This document shows, piece by piece, positions 1-7,218 of a stretch of 10,683 nucleotides of DNA. Position 1 is the stretch's first letter; every line of letters begins with the position of its first letter. The stretch is from Gammaproteobacteria bacterium (GTDB lineage: Bacteria > Pseudomonadota > Gammaproteobacteria > Nitrosococcales > Methylophagaceae), in the NCBI GenBank assembly GCA_002402245.1, contig NVVP01000002.1, forward strand, positions 28,730 to 39,412. The letters are read 5' to 3'. The notes beneath the pieces were generated by a model that searched no databases, was not told the origin of the DNA, and saw only the letters and a program-made list of their open reading frames with translations. Position numbers and translations under genes: made by a program.

Positions 1-302
1 AGCAGCACAGGAATTGCAAAAAACAAAATGACAAGTAAGTTTTTAAATAGACTTTCTACCTCTATCTTAAAGGCTGCTTCAAAAATCAATAAGGGCAAAA
101 ATACAAAGATAATTAACTCATGAAAAGAGTCATAACGAAGACCTGTATCACCGCCTAATCCAACAATCACCTCACTGCCAATAAAGCCAGTAAGCACGAG
201 TAAACCAGCAAAAGGAATGTGATATTTTTCAGCTAATGGTTTGAGTAATAAAGCCAGTAGTAACATCATGGCTAATAACATTAAAACAATGCTGATACTC
301 AT
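1..302 (-). CDS. Na+/H+ antiporter, CPA1 family (N-terminal part, runs off left edge)
   Basis: Partial gene: about 100 N-terminal codons are present with no stop before the window edge. Inner-membrane cation/proton antiporter by resemblance. The translation begins MSISIVLMLLAMMLLLALLL as a first membrane helix, followed by KPLAEKYHIPFAGLLVLTGF, and at residues 60-80 shows HELIIFVFLPLLIFEAAFKI. The FLPLLIFEAAF stretch is the signature of the second or third helix of CPA1 (NhaP/NHE-like) exchangers. The ATG at 302-300 shares one base with the TAA stop of the upstream gene (TAATG), so the two genes are very likely one transcript with coupled translation. The transported ion, and any C-terminal regulatory domain (such as TrkA-C), lie outside the window. 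Sure of family, not of substrate. Confidence 0.85.
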   Translation of the reverse strand, partial: MSISIVLMLLAMMLLLALLLKPLAEKYHIPFAGLLVLTGFIGSEVIVGLGGDTGLRYDSFHELIIFVFLPLLIFEAAFKIEVESLFKNLLVILFFAIPVL

Positions 303-1819
303 TACTTACTGCCAATTTTTTCAAGTTCAGGAAAAATCTCATCCATACCTTTGGTGAGGCCATTACCCATCACTATACGAGCATGAGTGCGGTTTAAAGC
401 GCGTGGGCTGGTAACGCCACAAGAATGAGCGATCATGCCCACTTCTTTTACAATATTATTAACATAATTGGTGACACGTATGGCTTTAGTCCCTGGATGA
501 AGTCCTTTCTGAAACTTAGGATCATGCGTTGTAATACCGGTTGGACAGGTATTTTTATTACATTGCAGAGCCTGAATACAGCCTAATGCAAACATAAATC
601 CTCGCGCACTGGTAACAAAATCAGTTCCTACGCACAATGCCCATGCCACAGCACCTGGTGTGATCAATTTCCCAGAAGCCACGACTTTTACTCTTTCCCT
701 TAAACCATATTGTTTTAATTTATCAATCAAAATAGGTAAGCTTTCACGTAGCGACATACCTACTGAATCAATTAATGGCATCGGCGCTGCACCGGTGCCT
801 CCTTCAGCACCATCAACGGTAATAAAATCAGGCGCAAACTCAATACCTCTTGCAAGAATGGCACTTAAAAGATCATCAATCTGACTCGGTGCTCCTACTA
901 CCATTTTAAATCCGGTTGGTTTTCCCGTCACGGTTCTAATTCGGTTTATCATATCAATCAGATCATCAAAACTATTAATATCAGTATGTCGGTTTGGGCT
1001 ATAGGCTGGTTGGCCTATTTCAATTCCTCGAATACCGGCAATCTCAGCAGTGACCTTCTCGGCAGGTAATATCCCGCCTTTACCAGGCTTAGCACCTTGA
1101 CTCATTTTTATTTCAAACATCTTCACTTCTGGGTGAGCAGCCACCTCTCTGAGCTTGTCATCATTAAGATTACCCTCTAAATCACGTACGCCATTTTTAG
1201 CGGTACCGATCTGAAATACAATATCTGCCCCACCTTCTAAATGATAAGGAGACAAGCCCCCTTCCCCCGTATTCATCCAGCAGCCAGCCTCTTTTGCTCC
1301 AGCAGAAAGGGCTAACACAGCCGGTTTAGACAAAGCACCATAACTCATACCTGAGATATTCATAAATGAAGCAGTTATGTAAGGGTCTGTGCAATCAGGG
1401 CCAATGGTTACTGGCTGAGGAGCTACGCCATCTTGACCAAGTGTTGGGAATGCACAGTTAACGAATAAGACTCGGCCCGAGCCATTAATATTATCGGTTG
1501 AACCAAAGGCTACGGTGGTATCTACATTCTTAGCAGCACGATAAGCCCATGCACGTTGAGCACGGTTAAAAGGTAATTCTTCTCGATCCATTGCAAAGAA
1601 ATATTGCCGAAAAAACTCACCAATATGTTCAAAGAAATAACGAAAACGACCAATGACAGGATAATTTTTACGAATAGTTTGTTGTGTTTGAGTCACATCA
1701 ATAACATAGGTAACCATCACCCAAAGCACCAGCAAGCCCATAACTAAGATAAATAATGCTGCAACAATATCCATTGCAGTCGCGATAAACACCCCAAACT
1801 CACTCGTTAACTCATTCAT
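302..1819 (-). CDS. Membrane-anchored FMN-binding glutamate synthase-family protein (no amidotransferase domain)
   Basis: 505 residues. Residues 8-40 form one or two hydrophobic helices that would tether the enzyme to the inner membrane. Residues about 90-480 are the FMN-binding barrel of the glutamate synthase large subunit: SGMSYGALS at 156-164, a SQGAKPGKGG motif at about 240-249, GAEGGTGAAP at 337-346, and Cys414, Cys420 and Cys425 in the C-x5-C-x4-C spacing that binds the [3Fe-4S] cluster in glutamate synthase. The N-terminal glutamine amidotransferase domain and the C-terminal GXGXG domain of full GltB (about 1500 residues) are absent, so glutamine-dependent glutamate synthesis by this protein alone is not supported. 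The real substrate is unknown for such stand-alone proteins. Start ATG 1819-1817 has only a distant GGAG about 13 bases upstream. Stop overlaps the antiporter start, which suggests a shared role at the membrane. Confidence 0.9.
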   Translation of the reverse strand: MNELTSEFGVFIATAMDIVAALFILVMGLLVLWVMVTYVIDVTQTQQTIRKNYPVIGRFRYFFEHIGEFFRQYFFAMDREELPFNRAQRAWAYRAAKNVDTTVAFGSTDNINGSGRVLFVNCAFPTLGQDGVAPQPVTIGPDCTDPYITASFMNISGMSYGALSKPAVLALSAGAKEAGCWMNTGEGGLSPYHLEGGADIVFQIGTAKNGVRDLEGNLNDDKLREVAAHPEVKMFEIKMSQGAKPGKGGILPAEKVTAEIAGIRGIEIGQPAYSPNRHTDINSFDDLIDMINRIRTVTGKPTGFKMVVGAPSQIDDLLSAILARGIEFAPDFITVDGAEGGTGAAPMPLIDSVGMSLRESLPILIDKLKQYGLRERVKVVASGKLITPGAVAWALCVGTDFVTSARGFMFALGCIQALQCNKNTCPTGITTHDPKFQKGLHPGTKAIRVTNYVNNIVKEVGMIAHSCGVTSPRALNRTHARIVMGNGLTKGMDEIFPELEKIGSK

Positions 1820-2243
1820 TTTTCAGCTTTTTCTCCGTTAAAAACTTACTTAAAAAATAATCACGTTCACATTATGTGGTTTTTATTGGCTATATTACAA
1901 GCTTAATATTAGCTCTTTCCTAAAAAAAGCATGATTTTGTTATTTTTCAGCAAAAAAACAACAGTTTTACTAGAAAACAAAAAATATTAAATGAAAACAA
2001 GGAGATTGGAATAGTTTAAGGCCGCTATTTATTAGGAGTGTTGGACTAAAACTACTTTGGGAAATACCCGTCTAGATAGGAAAAAAGAGTATCTAGAGAG
2101 TAGAACGGACTGTTACAGAGCTAGGCTCACCTACTCTTTCTCAGTTTTAAAACAGGCGTTTCTAGCTGACTTTTTCACCGCGACTAGGAGTGCAGATAAA
2201 ATTCATCGAAAATGGACTGTAAATTATGTTCTTTACGGTGTAA
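1820..2243. other. 424-base intergenic gap without a convincing gene
   Basis: No convincing gene on either strand. The part next to the 302-1819 gene (about 1820-1990) is very AT-rich, with runs of A and T, and is the likely promoter region for that gene; a TAATAT box on the minus strand lies near 1900, but no good -35 was found. The part from about 2000 to 2243 is less AT-rich and holds the inverted repeat at 2071-2097 and short direct repeats (TAGGAGTG at 2033-2040 and 2185-2192; GGACTGT at 2107-2113 and 2214-2220). A small plus-strand frame starting at a TTG (2057) has no ribosome binding site at a workable distance and resembles nothing known to me. No terminator was found after the 2244-2507 gene. 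Confidence 0.5.
2071..2097. repeat. Perfect 8-bp inverted repeat, 11-base spacer
   Basis: TCTAGATA (2071-2078) and TATCTAGA (2090-2097) are exact inverse complements separated by GGAAAAAAGAG. No T-tract follows on either strand, so it does not look like a rho-independent terminator. It could be a protein-binding site, an RNA hairpin, or a relic of a mobile repeat. The repeat is seen directly; its function is unknown. Confidence 0.55.
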
Positions 2244-2507
2244 TTAAACTTTAGGCTTAGGTAGTGCCACTGTCCAACCAATTAATGATAAAGCAGCCAA
2301 CCACATAATAAAGGCTGAATATTGCTCTATATATAGCAGCACAACACCCGGTATAAAGCAGAGTAACCATGCCAACGTAGGATAGCGTTTCTTATCCCAC
2401 ACCGCTAAGCGAAAGACTCTACGTCGCTTTGGATCACGGTTGCGTAAATAAACAAGGCAAGTAAAACTAACTGCACAGGCTAATAGTGTAATAAGTTGAA
2501 CACTCAT
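2244..2507 (-). CDS. Small inner-membrane protein, DUF3325-like, iron-uptake operon
   Basis: 87 residues with about three membrane helices: roughly residues 3-21, 43-60 and 62-81, separated by a basic stretch (RNRDPKRRRVFRL, residues 22-34) expected on the cytoplasmic side. Length and layout fit the small DUF3325 proteins that commonly sit directly downstream of PepSY siderophore-reductase genes in proteobacterial iron loci; this assignment rests mostly on context and size, since the sequence itself is not strongly diagnostic. The start ATG overlaps the PepSY stop codon by four bases (ATGA, 2507-2504), so translation is coupled. Last gene of the three-gene operon. No biochemical role is known to me; a stabilising or accessory role for the PepSY protein is inference. 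Confidence 0.75.
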   Translation of the reverse strand: MSVQLITLLACAVSFTCLVYLRNRDPKRRRVFRLAVWDKKRYPTLAWLLCFIPGVVLLYIEQYSAFIMWLAALSLIGWTVALPKPKV

Positions 2508-4123
2508 GCTTTTGCCTCAAACGCGGGTTCAGTAGCTGAAGTTTCTACTGAAGCTTTAACATTAAAGCGCTTAGCTCTCATAATGCCTGTACTAAGCACT
2601 AATAAAATCAGCCCAGTAATGAACAGTGAGATATCCATACTCATCACAGCGATAGCATGTGAATATTCGGCCCAACTTTGTTCTGAAGTAAGTAATCGAA
2701 TAATAGGTAGGCTAATAAATCCAAGCCCGGTTATTTTCTGAAACAGCTTTTCTCTTTGCTCTGCTACTGGATACACAAAACCCACTATAAAGCTAAGTAC
2801 TACACCCAGTAGAAATCCTGTTACAGTCCAATTTTCCACATCATATTCACTACTTGAATAAGAAAATAAGAACCCAACAGCAGCTGTTACCATAGAAAAA
2901 GGTAAGCCATAACCAATCACCGAAATAAACCGTGATAAGCTTTGCCAAGTATCACTTTTTTCTCGTCGTTGTACCCATAGTTGCAAGCCGGTTAGTGTGA
3001 CATAACACATTGCTAAACCAAGCGATAACCAAATAATCCGTGACAGTAGTCCAGCAAACCAACCAAAATGGAGAACACCAATCAAGCCTATAACTGTGCT
3101 GCCTGTTGATGGCACATTACCTAAGCCCGGTTTTTCACCAAGATATTCGCCTGTAACACCATCATATCGATGGTTAGTAAAAAACATACTACCTTCAGCA
3201 GTAGGCCCATGTGTCGTAATCACCCGTGAGTCTGCTCTGCCCCAATGTTGCACTGCAATAAAAATGGGCGTGCTACCCGCAACGTCTTCTTGCTGAGAGT
3301 TAGTAATAATCGCTTCAAGGCCGACAAAGTTCTTCGGGGTATCATCTTCAGCTTCAGGGATACCAATAATAGTCTCAAGAGCAAGATGTTGGTCTCCGGC
3401 GAAGGCTGTAATAGCGATTACAGGTAAACCTAAGGTGGTTGCAAAGCTAAAAAAAGCACCGGTAAAGGCAAGAAGAATTGAAAATACTAAGCCCCAAGTA
3501 CCTGCTAATGCATGCCTATCACGCGTATTCATTAAACGTGTTGATAAACGTGGCGATAAAAATACATCTTTAATCAAATGTCGGTGCAAGATAAAACCTG
3601 ACACTGCAGATACAAATAGAATCAATCCAAGAATGCCGGTTAAATATAGACCAATAACACCTGGCGCATGTAGTCTGACATGAAGGTCAATATAAAACCG
3701 TTCTAGAAAGCCACTACTAATGATCGGCATATCTTCTCTAAAACCATCATCTCGACTAAGTATCTCTAAAGAGTCTGGATCCAGCACAAAACGTGTACCT
3801 TTCTCTTCCAACTCGCCTTCATCATTATTTACATGTGTATGAAAAAAAGTGATCAGCTCACCAGCCGAGTTCTGGAACAAAGTAACTTCTTCCAAATAAT
3901 CTTCATCAACCTGCTCCGCTAAGCTAATTAATTTAGCGTCAATATTACCCGCAATTCCTTCACCCTGTTTATGACCACTCACAGACCAATTGCCGATCTC
4001 ATGTGAAAATACAACAATTGCGCCAGAAAATACGACAATATAGAGCGCTAAACCTAATACCGCAGCCGACCAACCGTGAATATCGACTAAACGACGAGCA
4101 GTACCTTTAGAAACATCAATCAT
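2504..4123 (-). CDS. PepSY-associated membrane protein, probable ferric-siderophore reductase
   Basis: 539 residues from the chosen start. Numbering here counts from the alternative upstream ATG (4132). The first helix (21-43) follows the usual HGW...G entry of PepSY_TM proteins. Further helices lie near 158-182, 209-231 and 357-387, with about three or four more between 402 and 518, and two periplasmic regions (about 44-157 and 232-356). Histidines sit at helix ends (His19, His44, His151, His155, His183, His185, His207, His355), fitting the heme-binding arrangement proposed for this family. Relatives reduce ferric siderophores, or help release iron from them, at the inner membrane. The start at 4123 was chosen because AGGA at 4135-4132 gives an 8-base spacer and the ATG overlaps the upstream stop as ATGA. 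The ATG at 4132-4130 overlaps that AGGA itself and would have no usable ribosome binding site. Middle gene of a three-gene operon. Confidence 0.88.
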   Translation of the reverse strand: MIDVSKGTARRLVDIHGWSAAVLGLALYIVVFSGAIVVFSHEIGNWSVSGHKQGEGIAGNIDAKLISLAEQVDEDYLEEVTLFQNSAGELITFFHTHVNNDEGELEEKGTRFVLDPDSLEILSRDDGFREDMPIISSGFLERFYIDLHVRLHAPGVIGLYLTGILGLILFVSAVSGFILHRHLIKDVFLSPRLSTRLMNTRDRHALAGTWGLVFSILLAFTGAFFSFATTLGLPVIAITAFAGDQHLALETIIGIPEAEDDTPKNFVGLEAIITNSQQEDVAGSTPIFIAVQHWGRADSRVITTHGPTAEGSMFFTNHRYDGVTGEYLGEKPGLGNVPSTGSTVIGLIGVLHFGWFAGLLSRIIWLSLGLAMCYVTLTGLQLWVQRREKSDTWQSLSRFISVIGYGLPFSMVTAAVGFLFSYSSSEYDVENWTVTGFLLGVVLSFIVGFVYPVAEQREKLFQKITGLGFISLPIIRLLTSEQSWAEYSHAIAVMSMDISLFITGLILLVLSTGIMRAKRFNVKASVETSATEPAFEAKA

Positions 4124-4431
4124 TTTAGCCATCCTAGAATAGAGGCAATAACAGGAAGTGCATTGAGTAATAATAATGCCAACATTACCCAGCGGGCTCG
4201 TTTAATATTATTTTCTAATACCACATAGAAAAAAACGATAACCCAAATTAATGGAAATAAAACCAAGGGGAAAACAAGGTGATCAATACTCGCTTTACCC
4301 TCTGGTAACCATAAAGACATGGCCGCCATAATAAAGATTGAAACAATTAATGTCGCAGGACCAGCCAGCCAAAACCGGCTAGATCTTAGGTAACGAAATT
4401 TATTAGATTGGGGTTGTTTGATTTGTGACAA
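4120..4431 (-). CDS. Small inner-membrane protein, DUF3649-like, first gene of PepSY operon
   Basis: 103 residues with a basic N-terminus (residues 1-20) and three membrane helices: about 21-41, 50-72 and 79-99. Size, topology and position immediately upstream of a PepSY protein fit the DUF3649 ('iron uptake') small membrane proteins found in TonB-receptor loci; I assign the family from context more than from a firm motif. Translation appears to start at TTG (4431-4429), preceded by AGGTG at 4440-4436 with a 4-base spacer; the first internal Met is at about residue 35, inside the first helix, so a later start would destroy it. The stop TGA (4122-4120) overlaps the PepSY start. A Fur-like box lies 79-97 bases upstream. 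Specific function unknown. Confidence 0.75.
   Translation of the reverse strand: MSQIKQPQSNKFRYLRSSRFWLAGPATLIVSIFIMAAMSLWLPEGKASIDHLVFPLVLFPLIWVIVFFYVVLENNIKRARWVMLALLLLNALPVIASILGWLK
4132..4135 (-). promoter_or_regulatory. Ribosome binding site deciding the PepSY start
   Basis: AGGA on the minus strand, 8 bases before the ATG at 4123-4121. It overlaps the alternative ATG at 4132-4130, which therefore cannot use it. This favours the shorter protein and a four-base stop/start overlap identical to that at the next junction downstream. Confidence 0.6.
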
Positions 4432-4435
4432 ACTG

Positions 4436-4440
4436 CACCT
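4436..4440 (-). promoter_or_regulatory. Ribosome binding site supporting a TTG start
   Basis: AGGTG on the minus strand, ending 4 bases before TTG at 4431-4429. There is no ATG or GTG in frame nearby, so this site decides the start of the DUF3649-like gene. Confidence 0.6.
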
Positions 4441-4509
4441 GCCGATAGATAAGCTATGTGTGATTAAATTTTGATGGTGATTTTACAGTAAATTGATCTT
4501 ATTTAAAAT

Positions 4510-4528
4510 AAAACTCATTATCATTACG
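4510..4528 (-). promoter_or_regulatory. Putative Fur box upstream of the three-gene membrane operon
   Basis: On the minus strand this 19-mer contains AATGATAAT, and by my count it matches 13 of 19 positions of the classical Fur consensus (GATAATGATAATCATTATC). It lies between the receptor terminator and the TTG start of the DUF3649-like gene, so that operon appears to have its own iron-regulated promoter. A possible -10 (TAAAAT) occurs about 30 bases further downstream, with a poor -35. Confidence 0.6.
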
Positions 4529-4537
4529 TTTTAAATA

Positions 4538-4570
4538 TAAAAAGCCGGTTAATAATCAAATCAACCGGCT
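4538..4570 (-). terminator. Rho-independent terminator of the TonB receptor gene
   Basis: Read on the minus strand: AGCCGGTT (4570-4563), a 12-base loop, AACCGGCT (4550-4543), then TTTTT (4542-4538) and further T-rich sequence. The 8-bp stem is perfect with a GC-rich core. It begins about 30 bases after the receptor stop codon (TAG, 4602-4600) and separates the receptor from the DUF3649/PepSY operon. Confidence 0.88.
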
Positions 4571-4599
4571 ATATTTTAGCCTTTAGTACATTTAACTTT

Positions 4600-7017
4600 C
4601 TAAAATGTATAATTAGCACCTAAAGAAAAGTTTCTTGGCTTACCGTACCTATATTGGCCAAAATCACCAATTTTAGTGTAATAGGTTTCATCAAATAAAT
4701 TATCAATATTAAGTTGCAGTGATACATTTTTATTAACGGCATAACGAGCCATTAAATTAACTAAACTATATGATTTTTGCTTGAACGCCTCATTCTGCGC
4801 TGTACCTGAATTATAACTTAGCGAATAGCTGCCATCCTGCCAATTAACTCCACCACCTACTACTAAGCCTTGTAAGCTATTTGAAAACTTATAAGTAGTA
4901 AATAGCTTCAATTGCTTACGCGGATGATCAGTATTAACATCATTGCCCATATTATCTTCAGCCTTAAATTGTGAATAACCAGCCCCCACATTCCAACCCA
5001 AAATAGGCTCTCCTACCACCTCCAATTCAAATCCTTTACTTTCTGTTCCTTGAACCGTTTTAGAAGCGGCCGTAACAGTCCCTGGAATAAAATAACCTGC
5101 ATCTGTTTGTGCTAGATTATCTTGTTCAATAAAGAAAACAGCAAAAGAAGTGTGTAAGGCATCATCAAAGTAACTACTTTTAAGACCTATCTCATGACTT
5201 TTACCTGTAAGTGGGTCAAGATAATTACCATAACGATTTCGTGCATTTTGAGGTTTAAATATTTCTGTATAACTAGCATAAAGTCGATGTTGTGCTGTTA
5301 GGTCATACAATATGCCCGCATAAGGGATAAATACACCGCTATCACCATACTCAGTTGAAGATAATAGATCTTTACGCTGCCATTTTGCTACACGGCCACC
5401 CAATACAAGATTCAATGAGTCAGTTAATACAAACCTACTTACACCATAGAAGCCTGTTTGTTCTGTTTCTAAGTCACTTGCTTTGGTAGGATTTGTCCAT
5501 ACTGGCTCAGGGTAAGAGCCATTCCACGTATTATAGTTATAAGCTATAGCGGCTGCGTAGTCGTAGGTAAATGCTCTACTATCAGATGTCTGTACACTAT
5601 GTAGTGCGCCAATAGCAAAGTCATGATCTTGACCAAACCAGCTAAAATCACCTTTTAATTTTATATCAAAACTATTTTGTTTGGTAACACCATCACTTCG
5701 GTAAGATCCAGCATTTAAGCCTAAACCTGTATTTTGGTTTAATGCACCAGATAAATATAATATTTTTGTTTCTTGAGTATATTTTAAGTGATTAAAGTTT
5801 GCCATTAACTGCCAACCATTATCAAAAATATGTTCCACATTAGCAAAATAGTTGGTACTACTTGTATCCCATTTAGTCCAATCTGCTGCTGCTGTTTTAG
5901 ATCGGGACCAATCAGCTTGAGAACCATCAGCATACCAATTTGGTAATGCTCCCCAGGCTGGAGAAGTAGGTGTGTTTTTTTGCTGACTTGCCCCTAATCG
6001 TAATAGAGTATTATCAGTAATGTCAGCTTCAAGAACACCGTAAAATACTGTTTTCTGATCTTCATAAAGGTCAATAAACGATTCAGCTTCTTCATATTTA
6101 GCAACAAATCGACCTCGAATAGTGCCAGATTCATTTAGCCCTGATGCAAGATCGGCTGTCACCCATCTGTTTTTCCAACGACCTAGACCTGTATTGATAA
6201 ATCCTTCAAACTCTTCACTATCAGCATGCTTACGAACTAGATTAATTGAAGCTGAAGGGTTCCCCATTCCTGTCATTAAGCCTGTAGCACCACGTACAAC
6301 TTCAATGCTTTCATAAATAGAGGTATCAGCGATTGTCTCACCAGAGTCTCCCGCCAATGACCATGCTAAGGGCACACCATCGACTTGATAGCTATCTAGT
6401 TCAAAACCTCGTGACATAATAGTATGTCGTACATTGTCATATTCAATTGTAGATAGAGCAATACTGTTATTAACCACGTCCTTAATAGTATCTAAGCCCT
6501 GATCTTTAATTCTCTGTGCGGTCATCACACTCACTGATTGAGGTGTTTCACGTAAGGTTAATCCCAAGCCAGTTGAAGTATCTAGGCGGTCATTTTCTAC
6601 ATAAGTGCCTTCAACTTCTAAAGGTGCTAAAAACTCTATCACTGTTGATTCTTGTGCAGCTACAACCGTATAACTATTATTAGCCACTTGAGAAATAACT
6701 AATCCAGAATCCTGCAAAATAAGATCTAATGCTTCAGACACAGAGTAACGCCCATTAATAGCGTTACTAGTAAGACCTGAAATAGCATTACTATCAGCAG
6801 ATACTTGGCTTCTACTGGCAACTGATAAGGCATTTAATGCCGAAGAAACAGCTTGTGCAGGAATAGTTAAATCAAACTGTTGTTGTTGCTCACTGCTTAC
6901 TCGTTCTTGTGCCATTACAGTTAACGTAGGATTAAATAAGCCTAACGCTAAGGCTGCATATAAACTAGTGAGCAATTTCTTTTTGGGCGTTCTAATTAAA
7001 TTTTCAGGGGATTTCAT
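4600..7017 (-). CDS. TonB-dependent siderophore receptor with STN signalling domain (FecA/FpvA/FhuE-type transducer)
   Basis: 805 residues, outer membrane. Basic N-terminus then hydrophobic segment to about residue 36 (LTVMAQ, a signal peptidase I-like site). STN domain at about 47-119 (FDLTIPAQAVSSALNALS...), which contacts the periplasmic part of FecR-type proteins. A TonB-box-like stretch APLEVEGTYV is at 131-140. The plug domain, about 152-263, includes LRETPQSVSVMTAQRI, RGFELDSYQVDGVPL and VVRGATGLMTGMGNPSASIN, typical of the ferric-siderophore receptor subfamily that includes FpvA, FhuE and PupB. The beta barrel runs from about 270 to 805 and ends in Phe, as outer-membrane barrels usually do. 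GAGG-type ribosome binding site (GAGG, about 8 bases before the ATG). FecI and FecR genes lie directly upstream; a Fur-like box is 40-64 bases upstream; a terminator follows. The siderophore cannot be told from sequence; hydroxamate or mixed types are only a guess from subfamily. Confidence 0.95.
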   Translation of the reverse strand: MKSPENLIRTPKKKLLTSLYAALALGLFNPTLTVMAQERVSSEQQQQFDLTIPAQAVSSALNALSVASRSQVSADSNAISGLTSNAINGRYSVSEALDLILQDSGLVISQVANNSYTVVAAQESTVIEFLAPLEVEGTYVENDRLDTSTGLGLTLRETPQSVSVMTAQRIKDQGLDTIKDVVNNSIALSTIEYDNVRHTIMSRGFELDSYQVDGVPLAWSLAGDSGETIADTSIYESIEVVRGATGLMTGMGNPSASINLVRKHADSEEFEGFINTGLGRWKNRWVTADLASGLNESGTIRGRFVAKYEEAESFIDLYEDQKTVFYGVLEADITDNTLLRLGASQQKNTPTSPAWGALPNWYADGSQADWSRSKTAAADWTKWDTSSTNYFANVEHIFDNGWQLMANFNHLKYTQETKILYLSGALNQNTGLGLNAGSYRSDGVTKQNSFDIKLKGDFSWFGQDHDFAIGALHSVQTSDSRAFTYDYAAAIAYNYNTWNGSYPEPVWTNPTKASDLETEQTGFYGVSRFVLTDSLNLVLGGRVAKWQRKDLLSSTEYGDSGVFIPYAGILYDLTAQHRLYASYTEIFKPQNARNRYGNYLDPLTGKSHEIGLKSSYFDDALHTSFAVFFIEQDNLAQTDAGYFIPGTVTAASKTVQGTESKGFELEVVGEPILGWNVGAGYSQFKAEDNMGNDVNTDHPRKQLKLFTTYKFSNSLQGLVVGGGVNWQDGSYSLSYNSGTAQNEAFKQKSYSLVNLMARYAVNKNVSLQLNIDNLFDETYYTKIGDFGQYRYGKPRNFSLGANYTF

Positions 7018-7056
7018 TATTGTCCTCGTGTCTATTTTTTCTAAATATGAATAGTT

Positions 7057-7081
7057 ACAAATGATAATAAGAATTCTTACT
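7057..7081 (-). promoter_or_regulatory. Putative Fur box upstream of the TonB receptor
   Basis: AATGATAAT at 7060-7068 followed by the palindrome AAGAATTCTT (7069-7078). Two overlapping 19-mers score 12 (7057-7075) and 13 (7063-7081) of 19 against the classical Fur consensus by my count. The site is 40-64 bases upstream of the receptor ATG, a normal place for iron repression. Degenerate, so binding is not certain. Confidence 0.5.
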
Positions 7082-7127
7082 ACCTTTGTTTAACACGACG
7101 CTGCTCACTGTAACAAACCGTAACTAA

Positions 7128-7146
7128 ATTAACAAAAACTGTTAAT
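7128..7146. repeat. Perfect 7-bp inverted repeat in the fecR-receptor gap
   Basis: ATTAACA (7128-7134) and TGTTAAT (7140-7146) with AAAAC between. It lies 111-129 bases upstream of the receptor start, within the 201-base gap that must hold any receptor promoter driven by the FecI-type sigma factor. No T-tract follows it on the minus strand, so it is a poor terminator; an operator is possible. Nearby on the plus strand, GTAAC occurs twice, ten bases apart (7110-7114 and 7120-7124). Confidence 0.4.
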
Positions 7147-7176
7147 AAAAATGATACATTTAATGCTAATCAATTG

Positions 7177-7193
7177 AAATTAAAGTTTAATTT
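7177..7193. repeat. 17-base AT-only palindrome just after fecR-like gene
   Basis: AAATTAAA (7177-7184), G, TTTAATTT (7186-7193): perfect 8-bp arms around a single base, 26 bases beyond the FecR-like stop. With a one-base centre it is a dyad for protein binding rather than a normal RNA hairpin. In such AT-rich DNA it may also be chance. Confidence 0.35.
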
Positions 7194-7218
7194 GATATGT
7201 TTTATTTTCTACTTATTT

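Noticed and set aside
660..884. Open frame on the plus strand inside the glutamate synthase-family gene
   Set aside because: It is the antisense shadow of a well-supported coding region and has no features of its own.
2118..2128. GAGC-TAG-GCTC mini-hairpin in the gap, considered as a terminator for the 2244-2507 gene
   Set aside because: Stem of only four pairs and no T-tract after it on the minus strand.
2057..2254. 65-codon open frame on the plus strand in the gap
   Set aside because: TTG start, nearest purine-rich motif about 16 bases upstream, composition unlike the neighbours, overlaps the end of a real gene on the other strand, and no recognisable protein features.
2496..3683. Several short plus-strand frames opposite the PepSY gene
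   Set aside because: All are antisense to a clear membrane-protein gene, lack ribosome binding sites and encode nothing recognisable.
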